From NCBI RefSeq assembly GCF_002237655.1, contig NZ_NOKT01000017.1, positions 1 through 64,000 on the forward strand: a stretch of 64,000 bases of DNA, read 5' to 3'. The notes under the pieces were generated by a model that saw nothing but the letters and a program-made list of their open reading frames with translations, searched no databases and was not told the DNA's origin. Shown here in pieces: positions 35,041 through 43,780 of the stretch. This DNA is from Streptomyces sp. XY006. Lineage in GTDB: Bacteria; Actinomycetota; Actinomycetes; Streptomycetales; Streptomycetaceae. A program made the position numbers and the translations under genes. Positions within the stretch are counted from its first letter, which is position 1. Each line of letters starts with the position of its first letter.

Positions 35041-36471
35041 TCACAGGCCGGGAGCCTGGCGCACGACCGGCACCGGGCGCCAGGTCGGCGGTCGCAGCGC
35101 CGGCACCTGCGCCCCGCGCACTTCGGCCACCCCCGCCTGTGCGGCCAGGAGCCGGTGCCGGGCCGCGCGCGGGTCGGTCTCCTTGTGCGCCGTCATGTGC
35201 GCGGCGATCATGCCCGCGGTCACGGGGGTGGCGAAGGAGGTGCCGCTCCACTGGGCGTAGCCCTCGAACATCACCTGGTCCGGCTTGGCGGCGTTGCCCT
35301 CGTCGCTCAGGACGCCGCTGTGGCGCGGGTGCCGGCAGGTGCAGTCGTAGGTGAAGCCGTAGCGGCAGGCGTCGTAGGTGGAGTGCTGGTAGACGTACGG
35401 GACGGGGGTGTCGAAGCCGGTGAGGACGCTGGTGAGGCGCTCGCCGGGGGCGTACACCCGCACCCAGGGGCCGTGGTTGGTGAAGCAGGCGCCGTACTCG
35501 CCGTCGCTGCGCAGCGCGCCCACCGACAGCACCGAGTCCTCCCAGCCGGGCAGGCCGGCGTAGGCGGCGGGCCAGAAGGGGCTGGCGGCGGCGTTGTTGC
35601 CGGCGGCGGCGACCAGCAGGGTGCGCTGCGCGCGCAGTTCCCGCATGAAGTTCTCCACGCCGAGCAGTCCGTCGGTGCGGCCGTTGGAGGTGCCGGCGGA
35701 CAGGCTGAGGACGTCGGGCCAGCCGTCGGCGTCGACGGCCTCGAAGAGCTTCTCGCCGAACTCCGACTCCAGGATGGCGCCCGCGTCGTTGAGGGTGCCG
35801 CGGACGGTGATGTCGGTGTTGGGCGCGACGGCGGCGACGAGCCCGGCGATGAACGTGCCGTGGCCGACGTACTGCTGCAGGATGCCCTGTTCGTCGCACT
35901 CCTGGAGCTGGGCGTCGCCCTCGGTGTGGGCGAGCAGTCCGCAGGAGCGGTAGTCGTGCATGAGACCGGTGTCGACGACGAGGACGCCGACGGCGGTGCC
36001 CGGGTCGTGTGGCGTGTCGGCGGGCGCCGGGTTGGGCGGCTCGCTGAGCGGGGCGGGCACCGGTTCGTCGCCGGGGCAGGCGTTGACCGCGATGTGCACC
36101 ACGTGGTTGCGGGCGACCATCCGGTGGCCCGCGCGCGCCTCGCGCTCGCGCACGGACCGCAGCGCGTGGGCGACAGCCCGGTCCGCTCCGCGGTGCCCCT
36201 CGCCGGGGTCGCCGACCCGGATCCGGGTGACGCCGCTGCGGTTGGCCGGCGGGCCCGCGCGGCGGACCTGCTCCTGGTCGAGGTCGGGCGCCGCGGTGAA
36301 GTGGGCCCGTACGGTGTCCTCGACGATCTGTGCCTCCTCGCCGTCGCGGACGAGGACGACGCCCTTCTCGTACATGAACTCGGCCGAGTCGTCGGGCCCC
36401 ATGGCCAGGGGGACGCCGGGCATCGAGCGCTGGATCTGCTCGAACTGCTCGTGGAAGCGCTGAGGTGCCAT
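35041..36471 (-). CDS. Subtilisin-like S8 serine protease without signal peptide
   Basis: A 476-residue peptidase. The catalytic triad is visible: Asp near 168 (VLVVDTGL), His near 206 (YVGHGTFIAG) and Ser near 412 (SGTSFATP), with the oxyanion Asn in AAAGNNAA. The N-terminal 150 residues are hydrophilic and carry no export signal, so it should be cytosolic. A cysteine-rich insertion (YDACRYGFTYDCTC) precedes the active-site Ser. GGAGG lies nine bases before the ATG. It faces the CHAT protease across 139 bases and heads an operon with the sigma factor. Confidence 0.92.
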   Translation of the reverse strand: MAPQRFHEQFEQIQRSMPGVPLAMGPDDSAEFMYEKGVVLVRDGEEAQIVEDTVRAHFTAAPDLDQEQVRRAGPPANRSGVTRIRVGDPGEGHRGADRAVAHALRSVREREARAGHRMVARNHVVHIAVNACPGDEPVPAPLSEPPNPAPADTPHDPGTAVGVLVVDTGLMHDYRSCGLLAHTEGDAQLQECDEQGILQQYVGHGTFIAGLVAAVAPNTDITVRGTLNDAGAILESEFGEKLFEAVDADGWPDVLSLSAGTSNGRTDGLLGVENFMRELRAQRTLLVAAAGNNAAASPFWPAAYAGLPGWEDSVLSVGALRSDGEYGACFTNHGPWVRVYAPGERLTSVLTGFDTPVPYVYQHSTYDACRYGFTYDCTCRHPRHSGVLSDEGNAAKPDQVMFEGYAQWSGTSFATPVTAGMIAAHMTAHKETDPRAARHRLLAAQAGVAEVRGAQVPALRPPTWRPVPVVRQAPGL

Positions 36472-36554
36472 GGCGGGTCCTCCCGTTGGTGCGACGGCGG
36501 CGGTCGGTGCGCGAAGCGGTCGTCGATTCTGTCGGCATGAGTCGCCGGGCGGGG

Positions 36555-36565
36555 TTTTGATACAG
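36555..36565 (+). promoter_or_regulatory. TTTTGATACAG motif upstream of the CHAT gene
   Basis: One of three TTYGATACAG sites in the window. It ends 45 bases before the CHAT start codon, within the divergent S8/CHAT intergenic region. The A/T-rich word is rare in this base composition. Confidence 0.45.
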
Positions 36566-36610
36566 CTTCGAACCTGTGGGGTGCCGTGCGGTGCCACTAC
36601 CATCCGTGGA

Positions 36611-39217
36611 GTGACGGCGGGAAGCGACTCGGTGCTGGAACTGCTGCCGATGGTGTTCGCCGACCCGGGCGAGGCTCTCGCGAGGGCCACGGCGCTGCTG
36701 GACGCCGGCCCCGCGCCGCTGCACGCCTCCGTCGCCCACCAGGTGATCGGCATCTGGCAGCGGGACTTCGGCGATCTGCGGCTCGCGCTGCACCATCTGC
36801 GGCGGGCCCGGGAGTGCGCGGCGCGGGCCGGCTCGGCCGACCGGGAGGCGGACGTGCTGGCCACCACGGGCGTGGCGCTGGTGCACGCGGGCCGCACCCG
36901 GGAGGGCCTGGCGGCGTTCGAGCGGGGTGTGGCGCGCGGCGGCGGGCTCACCCGGGCGCGGGTGCTGTACCGGCGGGCGTACGTGTGGTGGGTGCTCGGC
37001 CGGCACCGCGAGGCGCTGGAGGACGTACGGCGTGCCGTGCCCGTGCTGCGGCAGGCGGAGGACGTGATCTGGACGGCTCGGGCGCTGACCCTGCGGGCGA
37101 CGGTGCATCTGGCGCTCGGCGCGGTGGAGCGGGCCGAGGCGGATTTCGCCGCGGCCGAGGCGCTGTGGGAGACCACCGGCCAGGAGCACGACAAGGCCGA
37201 CGCGGTGGAGAGCCGGGGGCTCGCCGCGTTCCGCTCCGGGGACGTGCCGGCGGCGCTGCGGCTGCTGGACGAGGCGGAGAAGCGGTACGCCCGGCTGGGC
37301 ACGCCGACGTTCATGCTCAACATCCGGCGCTGCGAGGTCCTGATGGCGGCCGGGCTGGCCCCCGAGGCGCTGGCGGAGGCGGACGGCGCGATCGGGAAGC
37401 TGGACGGGATCGGCGGGCAGTCCACCCGCAAGGCGGAGCTGCTGCTGGTCGCCGCGCGGGCGGCACGGCTGGCCGGGGACCCGCACACCGCGATCGCCCG
37501 GGCCGCCCTCGCGGTACGGCTGTTCGCGGGGCAGCGGCGCACCTGGTGGGAGACGCACGCCCGGCTGGTGCTGGCCGAGGCGCGGCACGCGGCCGGGCGG
37601 GGTTCGGGGCGGCTGGTGGCGGACGCCGCCGCGGTGGCCGGGAAGCTGGCGTCGTTCGGCGCTCCGGCCGCGCCGGAGGCGTCGCTGCTCGCGGGCCGGA
37701 TCGCGCTGGATCTGGGCTGGACGGCGGACGCCGAGCGGCATCTGGCCGTCGCGGCGCGCAGCCGGCGCAGCGGTCCGCCGCTGGCGCGGCTGACGGGCTG
37801 GTCGGCGCAGGCCCTGCGGGCCCGGGCCGCCGGGTCGGCCCGGGGCGTGCTGGAGGCCTGCCGGCGGGGCCTGGACGTGCTCGACGACCACCGGATGACG
37901 CTGGGCGCCTCGGAGTTGCGGGCCCGCGCCACCGAACAGGGCGCGGAGCTGGCGGCGTTGGCGCAGCGGGCCAGTCTGGTCTCGGGCGGGCCGCGGCGGC
38001 TGCTGGTGTGGAGCGAGCGCTGGCGGGCCACCGTGCTGGCGACGCCGCCGACACGGCCGCCCGCCGACCCGGAGCTGCTGAGCGGCATGACCGCCTTCCG
38101 GGAGATCGCCTCGCGTGCGGAGGCCGCGCGGATGGAGGGCCGGCCGGTCCTGGCGCTGGAGCGGGAACAGCGGCGGCTGGAGCGGGTGATCCGGTCCCGG
38201 ACCCTGCACATGCGGGGCGAGGCGCCAGGAGGCGGTGACCGGTTCGACGTGGACCGGCTGCTGGCGCACCTCGGCGACGAGACGCTGCTGGTGGAACTCG
38301 CCGTGCTGGACGGGCGGGTGCAGGTGCTGCTGTGCGGGCGGGGGCGGGTGCGCCGGTTCGAGGCGGGGCTGCTCGCCGAGGCGGAGCGGGAGGCCGAGCA
38401 TGTGCAGGCCGGGCTGCGGCGGCTGGCGCACCCGGGGGCGGAGGCCCGGCTGCCGGTGGTGGAGACGGCCGGGCGGCGCCTGGAGGAGCTGCTGCTCGGG
38501 CCGGCCGCGGCGCGGCTGGGTGGCGGGCCGGTGGTGATCGTGCCGCCGGGGCGGCTGCACCGGGTGCCGTGGGCGCTGCTGCCGTCGCTGCGGGAGCGGG
38601 TGTTCAGCGTGTCGCCGTCGGCGGGCAGCTGGCTGCGCGCCCGGGAGACGGAGCCGCCGCCGGACGGCCGTCATGTGCTGGTGCGCGGGCCGGGGCTGGC
38701 GACGGGCGGCGCGGAGGTGCCCGAGCTGGCCGGACGGTATCCGGGCGCGACCGTCCTGGAGGAGGCGCGGGCGCGTGTGCCGCGGGTTCTCCGGGAGCTG
38801 GACGGGGCGGCGCTCGCGCACATCGCCGCGCACGGCACGTTCCGTGCGGACAGTCCGTTGTTCTCCGCGCTGCGGATGGGCGACGGGCCGATCGTGGTGC
38901 ACGACTTCGAGCGGCTGGACCGCAGCCCGTACCGGATCATCCTGTCCTGCTGCGACACGGCCCGCTTCGCGTCCGTGGGCGCCGACGAGCTGCTCGGCCT
39001 GGTGACCGCGCTGCTGCCGCTGGGGACGGCCGGGGTGGTGGCGTGCAGCGCGCCCGTCAACGACGCCGCGGTGGTGCCGCTGATGCTGGCCCTGCACAAG
39101 GGCCTGGGCGCCGGCCTGTCCCTGGCGGAGGCCCTGCGCGACGCCCGGACCGCCCTCCCGGGCGACGCCCTGCACCAGGCGACGGGCTGGGCGTTCTCGG
39201 CGTTCGGAGCGGCCTGA
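36611..39217 (+). CDS. TPR-CHAT domain protein (caspase-like cysteine protease)
   Basis: An 868-residue protein. Residues 1-550 are helical repeats of TPR type (for example ARVLYRRAYVWWVLGRHREA and GDVPAALRLLDEAEKRYARL). The C-terminal 300 residues form a CHAT domain with the predicted dyad His near 740 (AHIAAHGTFRADSPLFS) and Cys near 780 (IILSCCDTARF), both intact. No signal peptide. The start is a GTG; the open frame upstream of it is not coding-like. Known TPR-CHAT proteins, such as the Craspase protease, are activated by a bound partner and cleave a specific protein. Here the facing S8 protease and sigma factor are candidate partners or substrates. Confidence 0.9.
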   Translation: MTAGSDSVLELLPMVFADPGEALARATALLDAGPAPLHASVAHQVIGIWQRDFGDLRLALHHLRRARECAARAGSADREADVLATTGVALVHAGRTREGLAAFERGVARGGGLTRARVLYRRAYVWWVLGRHREALEDVRRAVPVLRQAEDVIWTARALTLRATVHLALGAVERAEADFAAAEALWETTGQEHDKADAVESRGLAAFRSGDVPAALRLLDEAEKRYARLGTPTFMLNIRRCEVLMAAGLAPEALAEADGAIGKLDGIGGQSTRKAELLLVAARAARLAGDPHTAIARAALAVRLFAGQRRTWWETHARLVLAEARHAAGRGSGRLVADAAAVAGKLASFGAPAAPEASLLAGRIALDLGWTADAERHLAVAARSRRSGPPLARLTGWSAQALRARAAGSARGVLEACRRGLDVLDDHRMTLGASELRARATEQGAELAALAQRASLVSGGPRRLLVWSERWRATVLATPPTRPPADPELLSGMTAFREIASRAEAARMEGRPVLALEREQRRLERVIRSRTLHMRGEAPGGGDRFDVDRLLAHLGDETLLVELAVLDGRVQVLLCGRGRVRRFEAGLLAEAEREAEHVQAGLRRLAHPGAEARLPVVETAGRRLEELLLGPAAARLGGGPVVIVPPGRLHRVPWALLPSLRERVFSVSPSAGSWLRARETEPPPDGRHVLVRGPGLATGGAEVPELAGRYPGATVLEEARARVPRVLRELDGAALAHIAAHGTFRADSPLFSALRMGDGPIVVHDFERLDRSPYRIILSCCDTARFASVGADELLGLVTALLPLGTAGVVACSAPVNDAAVVPLMLALHKGLGAGLSLAEALRDARTALPGDALHQATGWAFSAFGAA

Positions 39218-39262
39218 CCCGACGAACCGGCTGGGCGGTCGTCAGCGAGGTCGCCTGGTTCT

Positions 39263-39572
39263 GCCGGGGGCGCAGGACGGGGCCCGTTCCGCCGGAGGCG
39301 CGGCGCGGGGCCGGTCCCACCAAGGCCGCGCGGCGGGACCGCTTTCACCGGGGGCGCGGGGCAGGACCCGTTCGCCCGGGGCGCGGCGCGGGGCCGGTTC
39401 GCCGGGCCCGATTCACCCGGGGTGCGGCGCAGGGCCGGTTCCACAGGAGACGCCGGGGCGGGGGCCGTTCCGGCCGAGGCGCGGGGCAAAACCCCTTCCG
39501 CCCGAGGCGCGGGGCAGGACCCGTTCCGTCCGGGGCGCGGGACCGTTTCACCGGGGGCGCGGGGCCCGTTCG
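39263..39572. repeat. Degenerate tandem repeat of about 28 bp, about 12 units
   Basis: The whole gap between the convergent CHAT and LuxR genes is made of head-to-tail units resembling CCGGGGCGCGGGGCAGGACC followed by CGTTCCG. Unit starts: 39263, 39292, 39321, 39349, 39376, 39403 (short), 39417, 39445, 39473, 39501, 39530 (short) and 39552 (short). The period is not a multiple of three and no gene is seen. Units differ at several positions each. Confidence 0.7.
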
Positions 39573-39583
39573 TCTGTTGGGCG

Positions 39584-41332
39584 TCAGGCCGCCTCCAGGG
39601 TGTCCGTCAGGCGGGGCAGGGACGCTCGGTCGCCGGCGCCCAGGCGGGCGTAGGCGCTGTAGAGGTGGTTGCCGACGGTGCGGATCGACAGGGTGAGGCG
39701 TTCGGCGATCTGGCGGTTGCTCAGGCCCGCCGCGGCCAGGGTGACGATCTGCCGTTGCCGGGCGGTGAGTTCCCCGAGGGCCAGCCCGGACAGGGCCGGT
39801 GTGCGGGCGCCCTCGCAGCGCCGGGCCAGGGCGACGGCCCGGGTCCGGGAGTGCCGGGCGGCGCGCGGGTCGCGGTGGGCTGCGACGGCCTGGGCGTGGG
39901 CCTCGGCGGCGAACAGCGTGAAGCCCCGCCGTTCCAGCTCCCCGGCCACCTCGTCCAGGGCGGGGCCGTCGGCGCGGGTGAGCGCGTCGGCGTGCCGGGC
40001 GAACACGCCGCTCAGCCGGTCGATGACCTTCTCGGGGGCACCGAGCCGGACGGCGTCGTAGGGATCGGCGAGGTCCGCCAGGGCGGTGTCGAGGTCGCCG
40101 CCGCTGTCCGGCGGACCGCCGGCCCGGGCGAGTTCCGCCCGGCAGGACGCGTCCTGGGCGTCGCCGCGCAGGCCCTCCCGCGCCCAGGCCGCGGCCTCCC
40201 GCACCTCTCCGCGCAGCCGGGCGAACCGGGCTCGTACGGCGGCGTACCGGGCCGGCAGGGGCTCGCCCTCGGCGACCAGCCACTCCCCCACGGGTGTCGG
40301 CACCGCCCGTACGTCGTCCTCCTCGATCCGGCGGGCCAGCGCGGCGCGCTCGGCGTCGAGGGCCGAGGCGTGGTCCCGCGGGGCACGGGCCAGCCGGCGC
40401 GCCCGCAGCCGGCCCGCCGCGGCGCGGAGCACCGGCCCGTACAGGGGGTGGGCGAGGCGCACAGCACCGGTGTCGTCGACGTGGACCAGGCCGTCGGACT
40501 CCAGGACTTCGAGGGCCGCGAGGTCCAGGCCGTCCGGGTCGGACGGCAGGGGTTCGGCGAAGGCGAGGCGGTCGAGGGTCTCGCGCTCGCGCGGGCAGCT
40601 GCGGCCGAGGACGTGGGCGGCGCGTTCGCGGACGGCCGGGGTGAGCGGCACCGGGCCCCGCCAGGCCCGTTCGCCGCTTCCCGGTACGGGCGTCAGCCGG
40701 GCGCGGACCGCGCCGAGCAGTTCGCGCAGCAGCCGCACATCGCCCCGGGCCAGCCCTTGCAGTCGCCGGGTGGTGAGCGGGTCGAGGGGGCCCGCGCCGG
40801 CCGTGAGCAGCTGGGCGGTCACCTCCTCGGGCAGCCGCTCCAGCGGGAGGCGCGGCAGCAGTTCGCCGGTCCAAAGACGGGAGATCGCGCCGGGCACCGG
40901 GGCGCCGTCCGTGGCCACGACCAGCAGACGGACGCGGCCGTCCACGGCGAGCTGGTGGACCAGGGCGGCGGAGGCGTCGTCGAGCAGCTGGGCGTCGTCC
41001 ACCAGCAGGGTGCGTACGCCGGCCAGGAGCTGGACGGCGCGGTGCAGGGTGACCGGTTCGGGCAGCAGGTGCGCGAAGGCGGCGAAGGGGATGGCCCGGC
41101 TCTCGGGCGTGCCGGCCGCCCGGGCGCAGTCGGTGCCGCGGACCGCCTCGGTGACCAGGCGGGTCTTGCCGCAGCCGGCGGGGCCGGTCACCACGATGCC
41201 GCGGCGGCTGCCGGTCAGGGCCCGGCGCACCAGCTCCAGTTCGTCCTCCCGCCCGGCGAACGGCCAGGGCAGTTCCAGCGTCGTCGCGTCCCTCTGGTAA
41301 GTCGTCACACAGACATGAGCGCGGCTGCTCAC
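39584..41332 (-). CDS. LuxR-family regulator with N-terminal ATPase domain
   Basis: A 582-residue LAL-type regulator, shorter than the usual 900 or so. The N-terminal ATPase has Walker A TGPAGCGKTRLV and Walker B RTLLVDDAQLLDDASA. A helical middle region follows. The C-terminal GELTARQRQIVTLAAAGLSN plus RQIAERLTLSIRTVGNHLYS is the LuxR helix-turn-helix. The GTG start directly abuts the TTTGATACAG motif, so translation may begin at a GTG 18 or 24 bases later. It diverges from the metalloprotease gene. Confidence 0.9.
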   Translation of the reverse strand: MSSRAHVCVTTYQRDATTLELPWPFAGREDELELVRRALTGSRRGIVVTGPAGCGKTRLVTEAVRGTDCARAAGTPESRAIPFAAFAHLLPEPVTLHRAVQLLAGVRTLLVDDAQLLDDASAALVHQLAVDGRVRLLVVATDGAPVPGAISRLWTGELLPRLPLERLPEEVTAQLLTAGAGPLDPLTTRRLQGLARGDVRLLRELLGAVRARLTPVPGSGERAWRGPVPLTPAVRERAAHVLGRSCPRERETLDRLAFAEPLPSDPDGLDLAALEVLESDGLVHVDDTGAVRLAHPLYGPVLRAAAGRLRARRLARAPRDHASALDAERAALARRIEEDDVRAVPTPVGEWLVAEGEPLPARYAAVRARFARLRGEVREAAAWAREGLRGDAQDASCRAELARAGGPPDSGGDLDTALADLADPYDAVRLGAPEKVIDRLSGVFARHADALTRADGPALDEVAGELERRGFTLFAAEAHAQAVAAHRDPRAARHSRTRAVALARRCEGARTPALSGLALGELTARQRQIVTLAAAGLSNRQIAERLTLSIRTVGNHLYSAYARLGAGDRASLPRLTDTLEAA

Positions 41333-41343
41333 GTTTGATACAG
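41333..41343 (+). promoter_or_regulatory. GTTTGATACAG motif between LuxR and metalloprotease genes
   Basis: Second copy of the TTYGATACAG site. It ends 61 bases before the metalloprotease ATG and touches the LuxR start. A short inverted repeat (TGAGT..ACTCA) lies just downstream at 41351-41367. Confidence 0.45.
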
Positions 41344-41404
41344 GGCGACTTGAGTAGCCCTCGACTCAGGTGCCCGGGCCGGTCCGCACGGCAGGCTGTG
41401 GCCC

Positions 41405-42487
41405 ATGACCGCACGCTACTGCTCGCTGGCCCAGGCGCCGGCGCCCGCCTTCGCACCGGGGCTGGCCGCCGAGCGGCTGAGCGCGCTGCACGGCGGGCGG
41501 CGGATGTGGGTCAACGGCACGGTGCTGCACTACTGGTTCTTCGACGGCGACGCCGACGCGTCCGTCATCCCCGTGCCGGGGACGGGGATGACGCGACGGG
41601 TGCCGTGGGCCGGTGCCGAGGCGCAGCGGGACGTGGTGCGCGGGTGCTTCCGCCAGTGGCAGGACCTCGGCATCGGGATCTCCTTCGCCGAGGTCGACGA
41701 CCGCTCGGAGGCCGAACTGCGCATCGGGTTCCAGCTCGGCGACGGCTCGTGGTCGGCGGTGGGCCGGGACGCGCTGCTGGCCGGGCGGCACGAGCGCACC
41801 ATGAACTTCGGCTGGGACCTGACCGCGCCCGGGGAGCGCGGTACGGCCCTGCACGAGATCGGGCACGCGCTCGGCATGGTGCACGAGCACCAGAGTCCGT
41901 TCGCCGGCCTCCACTGGGACGACGAGGCCGTGTACGCCGAGCTGGCGGGCCCGCCGAACCACTGGGGCCGGGAGCGGACGCACCGCAACATCCTGCGCAC
42001 GCTCGGCCCGGACGAGGCCAACGGCTCCGTCTGGGACCCGCAGTCGGTCATGGGGTTCCCGTTCCCGTCCGGGTGGATCCTGGAGCCGGAGCGGTACCGC
42101 GCGGGCATCGAACCGCCCGGCACCCTGTCGGCGGCCGACAAGGAGTTCGCGCTGCGCTGGTATCCGCCGGCGGACCGACAGCCGCCCGCGCTGGTGCCGT
42201 TCCGGTCGGTGCCGCTGGGGCTCGGACCGGGCGAGCAGGCCGACTTCGTCGTCGACCCGCCGGAGACCCGCACGTACACGCTGGGCACCTTCGGCGACGG
42301 CGACGCCGTGGTGGTGGTCTTCGAGGAGCGCGACGGGGAACCGCGCTACCTGGCGGGCCGGGACGACGGGGGGACCGCACGGAACGCCACGATCGGCGCC
42401 CGGCTCGTGAAGGGCCGCCGCTACATCGTCCGGATACGCCTGTACTCCGCGTGGGGTGCCGGCGAGACGGCGGTGATGTGCTGGTGA
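41405..42487 (+). CDS. Astacin-like zinc metalloprotease without signal peptide
   Basis: A 360-residue metzincin. The zinc site is HEIGHALGMVHEHQSP and the Met-turn is QSVMGFPFP, the M12A arrangement. The C-terminal 100 residues are beta-rich (YTLGTFGDGDAVVVVFEERD) and end RIRLYSAWGAGETAVMCW. The N-terminus (MTARYCSLAQAPAPAF) is not an export signal, which is unusual for this family. It is divergent from the LuxR regulator. Confidence 0.9.
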   Translation: MTARYCSLAQAPAPAFAPGLAAERLSALHGGRRMWVNGTVLHYWFFDGDADASVIPVPGTGMTRRVPWAGAEAQRDVVRGCFRQWQDLGIGISFAEVDDRSEAELRIGFQLGDGSWSAVGRDALLAGRHERTMNFGWDLTAPGERGTALHEIGHALGMVHEHQSPFAGLHWDDEAVYAELAGPPNHWGRERTHRNILRTLGPDEANGSVWDPQSVMGFPFPSGWILEPERYRAGIEPPGTLSAADKEFALRWYPPADRQPPALVPFRSVPLGLGPGEQADFVVDPPETRTYTLGTFGDGDAVVVVFEERDGEPRYLAGRDDGGTARNATIGARLVKGRRYIVRIRLYSAWGAGETAVMCW

Positions 42488-42540
42488 CGGCACGCGCCCG
42501 CCGCACGGACACCTGAGCCACAGTCCGGCACCGGGGGAGC

Positions 42541-42582
42541 GGTCGAGGACGTCGCCCATGGGGGTGGGTGACGTCCTCGACC
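42541..42582. terminator. Hairpin between metalloprotease and transaldolase genes
   Basis: Arms GGTCGAGGACGTC (42541-42553) and GACGTCCTCGACC (42570-42582) are exact complements and extend inward by five more pairs with one G-U, leaving a six-base loop. It lies between convergent genes. Confidence 0.78.
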
Positions 42583-42610
42583 ACGCCACGCTCCCTCCCC
42601 GGCGACCGGG

Positions 42611-43780
42611 TCACGGACCCGCGCACCCCCGCCGCCCGGGCGGCCGCGCCCGGTGGGCCGTGTGCCGCCCCGCGTCCACCGCCGCGTACAGGTCGCGCCA
42701 CGCCGCCGCCCGCCGTCGGGCGCTCTCGGCCTCCAGTTTCCGGGCGATCTCCTCGCCGTCGATGCCGAGGCGCTCCAGGCGTCTCCACACCTCGGTGGCG
42801 GCGCCGTGACGTCCCATCAGGGTGTCGCCGCACAGGGCGAGGCGGCGGGCGGCCGCCTCCAGGGTGGGCAGGGACATCGAGGTGATCGTGCCCCAGGTGA
42901 CGAGCCGCTCCACGTACCGGGTGGGGGTCGAGGACGGGTCGGTGACGGTGGTGGACGTCCACATCAGCCGCTGCGGGTGGCCCCCGGCGGCGGCCAGGGA
43001 CCGCCAGTCGGCGCCGCCGAACCAGTCGTCGTACAGCCGGTAGAGGTGGCGGGCCCGCGCCACGGCGGCCTCGCCGCGCAGCGCCAGGGCGTCCGGGGTG
43101 CCCAGTTGCTCCAGCCGGGCGTCGACCTCGGCGTCCAGCAGGCCCACCGGCAGCGAGACGACCGAGGACAGTGCCGACAGCCGCCGTCCGTCGGCCAGCG
43201 CGCGCCGCAGTCCCTCCCCGTAGGCTTCGAGCGCTTCGCGGTAGCGGGACACGGAGAAGACCCCGGTGACGTGGACCGGGAAGCCCTCGCCGACGCACTC
43301 CCTGATCGCAGCGATGCCCTCGGCGGTGGCCGGCAGCTTGACCATCGCGTTCGGCCGGTTCACCGCGCGCAGCGCCTGCTCCGCCTCCGCCACGGCCGAC
43401 TCGGCGTCGCGGGCGAGGCGTGGGTCCAGGTCCATCGACACCATGCCGTCCAGGCCGCGCGTGGCCTGGTACACCGGCCGGAGTTCGTCGCAGGCCCACC
43501 GGACGTCGTACGCCGCCACCGCGCGCGCGGCGTCGGCGGCGCAGATGTCGTCGGAGGCCAGGCCCGCGAGCTGTTCCCGGTAGGCGTCGTCGGTCTCGAC
43601 CGCCGTGGCCAGCACGGCCGGGTCGGACGTCGCGCCCCGGACTCCCGTGCGCGCGATGAGACGGGTCAGGCATCCGGAGGCCAGGTGGCCGCGGGTGAGT
43701 CCGTCGAGCCAGGGCGAGACGCCCTCCGCGACCAGTTCGTCCAGCTCCAGCACGCCCGGTTGCCTCTGCCGGTCCGACAT
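42611..43780 (-). CDS. Divergent transaldolase-like protein
   Basis: A 389-residue protein of the transaldolase family. The Schiff-base lysine is conserved (Lys148 in NAMVKLPAT), and RGATSDPAVLATAV and LSSVVSLPVGLLDAEVD align with family blocks. The usual WASTGTKNP-like segment is here MWTSTTVTDPSSTP, so it has drifted from the housekeeping enzyme. Transaldolase makes erythrose 4-phosphate, a DAHP synthase substrate; the DAHP synthase gene lies 0.9 kb away on the other strand. That link is an inference. Confidence 0.8.
   Translation of the reverse strand: MSDRQRQPGVLELDELVAEGVSPWLDGLTRGHLASGCLTRLIARTGVRGATSDPAVLATAVETDDAYREQLAGLASDDICAADAARAVAAYDVRWACDELRPVYQATRGLDGMVSMDLDPRLARDAESAVAEAEQALRAVNRPNAMVKLPATAEGIAAIRECVGEGFPVHVTGVFSVSRYREALEAYGEGLRRALADGRRLSALSSVVSLPVGLLDAEVDARLEQLGTPDALALRGEAAVARARHLYRLYDDWFGGADWRSLAAAGGHPQRLMWTSTTVTDPSSTPTRYVERLVTWGTITSMSLPTLEAAARRLALCGDTLMGRHGAATEVWRRLERLGIDGEEIARKLEAESARRRAAAWRDLYAAVDAGRHTAHRARPPGRRGCAGP

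Noticed and set aside
34403..39175. A minus-strand open frame of about 1590 codons across the S8, CHAT and sigma genes
   Set aside because: Only its last part is the sigma factor. The rest is Arg/Pro-rich antisense of genes with clear catalytic motifs; such long antisense frames are normal at this G/C content.
39263..39572. CRISPR array
   Set aside because: Units are contiguous and degenerate with no unique spacers, and no cas genes are near.
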